Positions 56,681 to 64,000 of a stretch of DNA of 64,000 bases are shown one piece after another. The number at the start of each line of letters is the position of its first letter. The first letter of the stretch is position 1. The notes under the pieces are model-generated. The model did not search any database. It was not told where the DNA came from and saw only the letters and a list, made by a program, of their open reading frames with translations. The position numbers were made by a program, and so were the translations under genes. Origin of the DNA: Haemaphysalis longicornis (Eukaryota; Arthropoda; Arachnida; Ixodida; Ixodidae); contig JABSTR010000962.1 in the NCBI GenBank assembly GCA_013339765.2, positions 731,001 to 795,000 of the forward strand, given 5' to 3'.

Positions 56681-57396
56681 ATTATATAGCTTATTTCAGT
56701 GAAGTTTACGTTAAAAGTGGTGTCAGTATGATTCTAACGAGGCAATCTTTTGAACGAACCGTCTTCATGGCTCATTTAACAAGCTTAGTTCCTGTTATTT
56801 AATTCCCCAATCAACCTGATTCCATTTACACACACCGGTTCCTGGGTCAATCTAACTGCCATCGAGATGTAACTTATTTCACAGTAAATAAAGGGATAGC
56901 TCATGTGCATAATGTGTCAAAAGTCATCTGCCCCAAAAGAACAACAACGCAAGTTCGCAACCCCATCACTGCAGCATTGAGACCCCTGCCCCATTACGAC
57001 CCGTTTCGGTTCAATATTTTCAACGACACTCTAAACTCACAGGCAAGAAGGTTTCCATAGCGATTCTTGATTTTGTTCTCAACCCTCTGGGCTTCAACTG
57101 TTGAGTACTGACGGCCTTTGGGTTGGCTCTGAAATCAGTTCAGATGACAGAGTTCTTAGTTCCCCACAGCAAACTGTCTACGAAGGAATACCTAGTAAAC
57201 ATAGTAAACGAAAAATAGTAAACAGAAAAGATTGCATTTGTATTCTTTGAAAATAGAAATTATAGCTAAGGCAACGAGGAGTTGTAAATCGGCTCACTCT
57301 GGGTTTCATCATATATCTCGTACAGCACAGTGCATAACGTGGCGAAGGAATACTTCTCACGTAAACATATGGTTGATAGGCTAATCTCAGCCTTGG
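56681..57396. repeat. segmental duplication, copy 2 (contains an RPTP exon)
   Basis: Partner of 53826-54560, displaced by about 2.85 kb in the same orientation. Confidence 0.92.
57041..57128 (-). CDS. RPTP phosphotyrosine-loop exon, copy 2 (KNRYG)
   Basis: Same 88-bp length, acceptor and reading frame as 54204-54291, with donor GCCT|GTGAGT. Only two base differences were found (TAT/TAC twice), both silent, so the encoded 29 residues are identical. Using both exons would add 88 bp and shift the frame. Confidence 0.9.
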
Positions 57397-58023
57397 GATG
57401 GTATATGCGCTGCCTTTTGTTCTGTTTCGCAGTTTTATCAAGAGATTCAAGAATCCCCTTATGTTGCATCGTCTGACATTCAGCAGTCATTATGTCTGAT
57501 TTCTTGAAGATTGCAGAAGGTTAACTGGGTTCCGACCAGCTTTGGACCACTGTGCATTTACAGTGAAACTTGCTTATAAGAACACTCTCAAAGCATATGT
57601 GCTCAACAAAAGTTCCTGCACAGATTCATTTTACATTTACACGCTTTCATATTTGTTTCAGGAAATTGTAGACAAACTCCACCAATCCTGTTTCAGCATT
57701 CATGACTTTTGATGTCACAAATCGTACTATGAGGAGCACATGAGATTGCAATAGCTGTTCTCATGCTTTTAGCATTCTGTACAATAATAAGCAACTAATG
57801 CTGCTCCGAGTGGTATACAGTGGAACCCCGTTGATACGTTCTCGGTTCACACGATTTCAAGGTTACTACGCTCTCAACTGTAAACAGTAAAAATTCCCCA
57901 CTACATGTTTCGTACCGGATAGTACATTTTCCAGGATTGTAGGTTTCTACCTCACTTTTTTAACTCTTTCCTCACCGCGCCTATTAGATTTCGATCAATT
58001 TGATCGATGGATTCATAAAATTG

Positions 58024-59730
58024 ACGGCCTTTTAGAGCCATCCTCTCAGAAAAGGGGACCTGGCAAATGCTTCTGTCTTCCTATCTGCAAACTCACCTCG
58101 GAAAACTAAATGTCAGCGACTCGTTTAGGGTAAGAAATTCAGTCACAGTCATCAACTACCTAAACGTCCAGCCTGCGGTATTCGAGGGGCATTCAGTATA
58201 GACGTTGAAGATCTGTATTACTCTATCCCACACGATCAGGTCTTATCCTCTGCGAAGGAGTGTATAATTGAGCACAATGACGAACAAGTCTTTAGGAATG
58301 GTTCTGAAATCTCTGTAGAAGCTTTCTTGGAACTGTTGGCCTTTTATTTGAAATATACTGTGTTGTCTTGGAGGGGTCAGTCATATGTACAACGCTCAGG
58401 GGTTCGCATAGGGTCATGTGTAGCACCCACATTGAGTGACATTTACTTAGCTCGGGTGGACAGACGTTTGGAGAGTAACCTTACCAGGTCAGTGTTTCCA
58501 CATATTTCAGTACGTGATGAATTTTTTTGTACTATGTAACCAATAAGTGCTCACCTTTCGTGGTCAGTGGTTTTGAAGACCTCTTTATTAGAAGGTTGGT
58601 TAGGCCTAAAACTAACCTTTGAGACCCCTTGTGAAAACAGACTTCATTGCCTGGATTTCAATTTGAAACTTTGAGACTGAACGTTTGTGCTGGTGTTATC
58701 AGCCTAGGTCCGTAAAGCCAATTCTTAAGTTATGATCGGGGCATTCCAAGTTCGTAAAACGAGGAATCGCTAGGTCTGTTTTGGGTGCTGCTTTGGATAG
58801 TTCATGTGTGGCATTGCTCAGAACAGGCTTTTGATAGTCAAGTGCGTCGCCTCCGAGATGCCGGTTTCGGAACCAATGTTTTTAGGTCAATGTATAAAAA
58901 AATGATTAGAGAACTAAAAAGAATCAAGGATGACGTTGGTACGGTTGCTGTGTTGGGCGGTAGGAATTAGAGGCCGGCAGTAATTCCCTATTTGCACAAG
59001 ATGTCAGATGCGTTGAAAAACGTCGGTGCCAGGTACAATGTGAAGGTTCTGTTTACAGCACGAAATAAAGTTGGCAGGGTTTTTTCTTTGGTTGAAAACG
59101 ATTGTCCAATGAACATCGCGCAAGGAGGAATGAATGCAGTGTGAAACATGTAATGTGGTATGTCAAGTGCAATGTTGGCTGTGTTTATTTGTTTCCACTG
59201 TCTTGCGGTAAGGAGTACGTCAACCAAATGGGCAGATGCATAAACGTGTGCCTAAGAGAGCATGAACTGCCTTTAAAGGGGCTATGTAGTTACATCTTGC
59301 GGAACATTGCCGGCTCCGTGGTGGTGGAAGGCCGCTATTCTGTGATACTGAGATTGTGTTCAAGCATGTGCGGCAGTTGACGAGGGAAGTAGCTGAGGAT
59401 TTCGAGATAACCCAGTGAGGGGTTGATTGTGTCAGTCAGGCATCTGTTGCTTTAGACGTGAAAGAGATTACGTATCTTGGTAGTCATTGAGTTGTACACC
59501 CTGTGGCAGTTGATGATGTAGGTGTTTGGTTTTGTGTTTGTGGGTTTGTTATTGTTCTTTGTGGTTTGTGAGTTGTTCCCGTCTGATTGTAGGAGACGCA
59601 TGCGTGGTATGGTGACTGGGAGGGTACTTGTTCTTCGTCTTTTCTGGTTAAATTTTATTTGTGAGTAATCGTTCGTTCTGTGTTCGCTTTGTTAGTGTCG
59701 CGTTTTTGTTCAGTTTTGCGCTTTTTGAAG
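58024..59730 (+). mobile_element. Penelope-like element, copy B (RT to GIY-YIG and 3' tail)
   Basis: Plus-strand copy inverted to copy A: VEDLYYSIPHDQVLSSAKEC, SYVQRSGVRIGSCVAPTLSD, damaged YVDD region, then CVYLFPLSCGKEYVNQMGRC and INVCLREHE, which matches the YVGQTGR..N.RL.EH core of GIY-YIG endonucleases. A T/G-rich 3' tail follows to about 59730. Several frameshifts. Confidence 0.82.
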
Positions 59731-59904
59731 GTTTCAAAATGCAATTTCACCAACTAGCCCAACTCGCCATTCTGCTGCAGCTTGTTTGCATGCTTTAGTG
59801 TCTATTAAATTATACTCATATCTGCATGCCTGAGGGACAAACTGATAACTGACAGAACGCTCTGTCTCTTTATCCGACATGAGAGTAAAATGAAAATGGC
59901 TTAC

Positions 59905-60068
59905 GATAAACTCTGACTTGAGGCCATCACAGGCCAGCATACGCTGCACATAATCCTGGAGCTCAGACAGGGGCAGTGGTTTTGAGCTGGCTCCTTTACT
60001 ACTGCCACTGATTTCTTCCATCTCAAACTCCAAGCCATCAGTCTCGTCCACGATCGAGAGGCTTCCAG
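59905..60068 (-). CDS. RPTP juxtamembrane exon
   Basis: 164 bp, acceptor TTTTTTGCAG, donor ATC|GTAAGC, phase 1 in and phase 0 out. Acidic and Ser-rich (GLEFEMEEISGSSKG), then LPLSELQDYVQRML, the helix that precedes PTP domains in receptors (..I.....H...M). Confidence 0.93.
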
Positions 60069-60859
60069 CTGCAAAAAAGGAACGGTAAAATTATGAAGAA
60101 AACTGTGCAGTGATCGACAACCGAATTATTAACAACGTTCCTGTTCGCCAACTCACAGCATGTAGGTCATCCAGCAAAGGAATTAAAGCTCCGCACTTAA
60201 AACTGAAAATGCGGGGTTGTTACTTCTCCGAGCACTGGTGGCGCTCAATATGTGAGAGCTTAATTCAGTGGAGATATTTAACCGGCAAGTTTTCTCACCA
60301 TCGCTAGCCGGTGGCTTGGACCTCTGACGGAACCCTCGCGGTAGTCTCCCGAGGAGCTTCTCCCGAAACGTCCTGCATGTTTCCAACAGAGCCACATGTG
60401 AGCTTCACCTCTCCAACGCAGACCATAGGAATGTCCATCTCATTCCGATGCTCTCAAAATACGGTGGGTGCTGCAACATTACTACAGGCATTCTCAAATC
60501 TTTTTTTGTGCAAATCAATCGCTCAATACTGCTGAATTTTTTCTCGATGCTCGCTTTTATGGCCTATTTCGTTCTAACACCATGATCAGTCGGTGCAAGT
60601 GAAGACAAACAAATTACTACGCACTATGAAATGGGTGTTCCAGCCAGCACACAGACGGGCTGACGCATGATAATCACGTTTGCACGCTCACTTGTAGTGG
60701 AAAGAAAGCCGTTACAGAAGTGTACAACTGCACTGCTATGTACTTTTATTGAATTTTGGTGTTTTAAAATAAAACATCGGCAATAAACTTTGTTGGTATG
60801 GTATAGCACCAGCTAGTTTGAGTGTGAATGTTGTGATGGCTGTATTTGGGACTGTAATT

Positions 60860-60973
60860 GATATCGAAAAAACTTCAAAGCGCACAAATAGACGGGGACA
60901 AAGGGGAGGTACACACACGCGCGCTTAACTCGCAACTGCCTATTTCTGCGCTTTGAAGTTCTTTCGATATCAT
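60860..60973. repeat. small inverted repeat, about 32-bp arms
   Basis: GATATCGAAAAAACTTCAAAGCGCA pairs with TGCGCTTTGAAGTTCTTTCGATATC around a spacer containing GTACACACACGCGCGC. Confidence 0.8.
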
Positions 60974-62092
60974 GCACCAACTAGCCCAACTTGCGCTATT
61001 ACTGTAATTGAGGAGACTAATACCTTATTTCAGCGATTCTAAGCACCCCCCTACTTTCAGACAAAAAATTGGAAAAACGTTTGCATGCGAATCTAAGCAC
61101 CCCCTTTTCTGCGAGGAAGCGCGCCTTGCCCAGGCTATATACAGAGTTAGTAATATGGCCCAGGCCACCAACGCGCTTTTTCACTCCGTTCTTTAGCCTT
61201 TCACTTGAGCGATTTAAAAGAAATGTTTTACTGAACAAAAGGCGACTGGCTGTTGGGTACTCAAAGCAGCGGCTCAAGCGGTGCTACTCACTTGAGCGGT
61301 CAGTGGTCAGACGTAAGCGGTGAGTTCACTGTTTGTGCCTACTTTTTTAATGTTTGCTGTACAAAACGTTATTCCTTGCTCCTATCTCATATAGTTACGG
61401 CCGCGAAAAGTGAGTGTGTATGGGGGGTGGGGGTCATTTTAGATTTTTCAAGTTAATATGAACATCCGTAAATATGAATAAATATTAAACAGCGTTTCCG
61501 GCTACTCAGTGAGCGGAAGCAGTTTCGCCGGTTCGGTAATATGAATCAAGAGAGACCGCCCTCACCACGAGTTGTGAAGCCAATGTTAGGTTCATGTCTC
61601 CTCCGGAAGGAACGTTACAGCTGCTGTTCCGTCAGGACAGAACTCACTTTTCACTTTGCGTTCTGTCTCGACGGTACTTGAGCATTCCTTATCGTTCCAT
61701 CTGAATGAAACTCTAGACACAGACTTTAGAAAAACACTTTATTGGTGAAACTGCCTTACTTCCATGCAAAATGGCTCTGTATATCCTTTTGCTTAACCAA
61801 CTTCACTGCCTGAGACAATATGCACTTGTCTACAGAGTCGGAGCAGCTGAGGCCGCGATAGGAGGCGAAACGGCCCATTGCGGCGAGCGCGGGTGAGCGC
61901 CCAGGTAATGGCACAATGAGAAGCAACGCAGACTACGAAGATTCCAAGCCATTACAGCGAAGGAGAGGGTGGGTGGCCCAAGATGAATGAAATGATAGCG
62001 GCGGCAATTCATCCCGTGGCTGCGCAGTGAAATGCCGATCTCGGCACCCACACAGTTTCTTCTACCATGACAGATGCCGCCAGCATACAAAT

Positions 62093-62206
62093 TATAAAGG
62101 GGTTATAAAGTTATCTAAAGTTATCCAAAGTTATTATAAAGTTATAAAGGGGTTATAAAGTTATAATTATAAAGGGGTTATAAAGGCCAAGGGGTTATAA
62201 AGTTAT
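62093..62206. repeat. AT-rich tandem repeat (ATAAAGGGGTTATAAAGTT)
   Basis: At least five irregular units directly downstream (minus sense) of the 62215-62279 exon donor. Confidence 0.88.
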
Positions 62207-62214
62207 CTGGCCGC

Positions 62215-62279
62215 CTTGGAAAACGCCGTTTCCCCTCAGGATGTCTTCTTGCTCCATGCGCCGGACTAGGGTGAGTGCA
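62215..62279 (-). CDS. RPTP exon after the TM helix, GC donor
   Basis: 65 bp. Acceptor GTGATTAG after a C-rich tract. It encodes [C]ALTLVRRMEQEDILRGN and GVFQ: the end of the membrane helix and the basic stop-transfer residues. The length (65) is exactly what the phases of 62981 (2) and 60068 (1) require. No GT is available in frame; the exon must end CAAG|GCGGCC, a GC donor, or the base was GT in other alleles. The weak donor keeps confidence moderate. Confidence 0.62.
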
Positions 62280-62689
62280 CTAATCACATCGGGGGGATGT
62301 GGGAAAACGAAACTCTTCTCTCTTTCAAGACAAGCAGTACATGCCATCGCCGCTCGGTACAGTATCCCTGTTAGCACCTTCTCAAAACTTTTGAGTGCGG
62401 TAGTGAGCATCAAGTTCGAGAACAGGTGCCCTTTCAGCATAAGTTTGGTTCTTGAAACCTGTTTTGAACCAAAAAGTTTCGAAAGGCAAAAGTGATAATT
62501 AAGTGACGCTTGTGAATACGGGGGTATATGACCTTGCCTCTTTGAAGCGCCTAAACTCGTGCGAAAGCGGCAGGCGCAAATCACGCAGTTTTGTACTGTG
62601 AAATCAGTCCTTGAAGGGTGAGTTCACCTTCAATGATGTCTAGCATTCTGGTTTCGTTCCTGCTTCAATCTCGCGTTAACTCGCAACCT

Positions 62690-62882
62690 GCATGTATAAC
62701 GAACATGCGTAACGAACTTCGTTATATCCAGGTTAAACTGCTTATTCGGAGTCGCTGGTATTTTTGTTCAATATAGGCGTAATTTTTGCGATATATTCTT
62801 GTTTGAAACATACCTAGTCCGGAAATAGTTCGATATAAAGATAATTTGATGTAAACGAGGTCGATATAGTCCGGTTCGACTG
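62690..62882. mobile_element. pogo/Tigger-like MITE fragment
   Basis: On the minus strand it starts CAGTCGAACCGGACTATATC. The other side has ATAACGAACATGCGTAACG and TTCGTTATATCC. ATAACGAA-type subterminal repeats are typical of pogo-like elements; the second end is incomplete. Confidence 0.5.
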
Positions 62883-62980
62883 TTGGCCATAAAGTCCGAC
62901 GTTCGCGGAAAATGTGAAAGCAAATGAGTGAGCAGTGTATTGCAAAATGCACACAAGAACTAAGGGAAATGAGAACCCAC

Positions 62981-63077
62981 CACAAGGCCGCTATAAGTGC
63001 AAGCATGAGAATCACGATGCAGACGATGGCAGCGGTTGGTCCAGAGAAGGAGCCACTGCTAGGATCCTGCTTCCGCA
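62981..63077 (-). CDS. RPTP transmembrane exon
   Basis: 97 bp, acceptor TTCATTTCAG, donor TTGTG|GTGGGT. It encodes VRKQDPSSGSFSG, then the helix PTAAIVCIVILMLALIAALW: a single-pass membrane segment with the extracellular stalk before it. Phase 1 in and 2 out. Confidence 0.92.
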
Positions 63078-63100
63078 CTGAAATGAACACATCGCAAACA

Positions 63101-63156
63101 CCTGTAACCTTTCAAGGTCACTCACACCTGTGACCTTTCAAGGTCACTCACAGTGT
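63101..63156. repeat. two tandem units with TGACCTTTCAAGGTCA
   Basis: A 27-bp unit (CACCTGTGACCTTTCAAGGTCACTCA) occurs twice; the first copy has TAACCT. It sits 24 bases upstream of the TM exon acceptor. Confidence 0.8.
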
Positions 63157-63533
63157 CTGTGCAATGGCACTACCCGCACACAAGATTGCTGACACAGAAG
63201 TAGAGTTATGCAGCGTGTCGCACATTATTTTATTATGAAAATTTAAAAAATAGATGCACCTGAGAAAATTTCTGCTAACGCATGTATATGCAGACAGCTT
63301 ATAAAGTTATTTCATATGTGTATATGTGTAAGTTGTTAACAGTAAATCACAGCCCTATGACTAGGTATTTCAAAATGTAGTACTCAAACTACATCATTTC
63401 ATAAAATTCACAAACAACGATTTGGCAGCCTAAGTGAGTTTTCAAAAAAAAAAGAATGTTTGCTTGCAAACCTAATCAAAGTTACCTTTTGTCACCCTGA
63501 TTAAAATTTTTAAAATACCTTTTAACTCCTCAC

Positions 63534-63576
63534 CTGTAATTGGTTCTGTCAGGAGCTGATAGGATAGTCTGCTGTC
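63534..63576 (-). CDS. RPTP membrane-proximal ectodomain exon
   Basis: 43 bp, acceptor TGTATTGCAG, donor ACAG|GTGAGG. It encodes DSRLSYQLLTEPIT and ends in phase 1 as the TM exon demands (joined codon GTG). It is the most 5' exon visible; the rest of the ectodomain lies beyond 64000. Confidence 0.85.
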
Positions 63577-64000
63577 CTGCAATACAAAGAATGTGAATGA
63601 AGTCTCCCTTGGATATTCTCACAACAGGTGCTATTTTTGTTTCCTGCACATATCAAGACTAAAATTTACAGAAAAAAACAGCCTCTGTGAATCACCTCAG
63701 TGAGCCCCGGTTAGCTAGGTCCTCCATTGACGTTTGACATATTTTCCCTTCCAGCTGACAATGTAGTGATTAAGCCATTCAGTACTTCCCCCCTTTTCTT
63801 GTACCTCATCTTGGCGCCTGTTTCTCCAAATCCCACTACGACAAGCCGCAACCTTAGGTATCGCTGTTTATTTTGTAGGCTACACAAATGTCTACACGAA
63901 TGAGAGTACCTGGTATGGCAGCCCTTAACACTTTCGTGACCGCGGGAAAATTGACCGATTCGTAGGTAGGCTTCGTATTAGCGCCAAATATCAATTTCGC
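63577..64000. other. RPTP intron at window edge, nothing recognised
   Basis: No exon with both splice sites was found up to the edge. Confidence 0.4.

Noticed and set aside
54204..57128. Both 88-bp RPTP exons being used in one transcript
   Set aside because: Joint inclusion adds 88 bp and shifts the frame ahead of the 77-bp exon; a full-length receptor needs only one.
62215..62266. Alternative acceptor CACCCTAG (exon from 62266) for the post-TM exon
   Set aside because: It changes the frame and, with the same end, the length no longer satisfies both neighbouring phases; the acceptor at 62280 does.
63101..63156. CRISPR-like repeat
   Set aside because: Only two direct copies without spacers, in eukaryotic intron sequence.

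Overview
The window reads as nuclear DNA of an arthropod, most likely a hard (ixodid) tick. The genes are cut into small exons by very large introns, and most of the rest is transposable elements: R1/I-type and L1/Tx1-type LINEs, Penelope-like elements, tRNA-derived SINEs that resemble the tick Ruka family, palindromic and TTAA-ended MITEs, and LTR elements. No bacterial gene organisation is present. The species call is an inference from repeat content and gene style; no species-specific marker was checked.

Two host genes lie tail to tail. (1) On the + strand, positions about 551-22501 hold the 3' part of an ABCA-family ABC transporter. There are four membrane-domain/linker exons (551-1001, 1851-1976, 9110-9249, 9949-10084) and a long terminal exon with the last nucleotide-binding domain (21264-22501). 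All splice phases agree. The terminal domain keeps Walker A but has lost the Q-loop Gln, the second signature Gly, the Walker B Glu and the switch His. (2) On the - strand, positions 63576-29313 hold the transmembrane segment and whole cytoplasmic part of a tandem-domain receptor protein tyrosine phosphatase (RPTP). It can be read through 18 coding exons, 1953 nt in all, with every phase consistent and a stop at 29313. Domain D1 has an intact WPD loop and HCSAGIGRTG loop; D2 is a pseudophosphatase. The ectodomain lies beyond the right edge.

The most striking local feature is a duplicated 88-bp RPTP exon carrying the KNRYG phosphotyrosine-loop motif (54204-54291 and 57041-57128). The copies encode identical protein with intact splice sites, and only one can be used without a frameshift. 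The duplication includes the tail of a MITE and sits among two Penelope-like copies in opposite orientation.

Layout: 2-9 kb, ABCA intron with a decayed R1/I-type LINE (3.4-7.8) and a SINE; 10-21 kb, ABCA intron with a TTAA-ended MITE (10.93-12.18) and a LINE with two uninterrupted ORFs (14.3-19.2) whose tail abuts a tRNA-like sequence; 22.5-29.3 kb, intergenic with hairpins, a tRNA-like unit and degenerate repeats; 29.3-42.1 kb, RPTP D2 exons with a Gypsy gag remnant and a three-level nest (MITE > LINE > small LTR element with a 5-bp target duplication); 42.3-46 kb, a foldback element and an R1-like LINE with its own MITE; 47.5-63.6 kb, RPTP D1, juxtamembrane and TM exons with inverted MITEs and Penelope elements.
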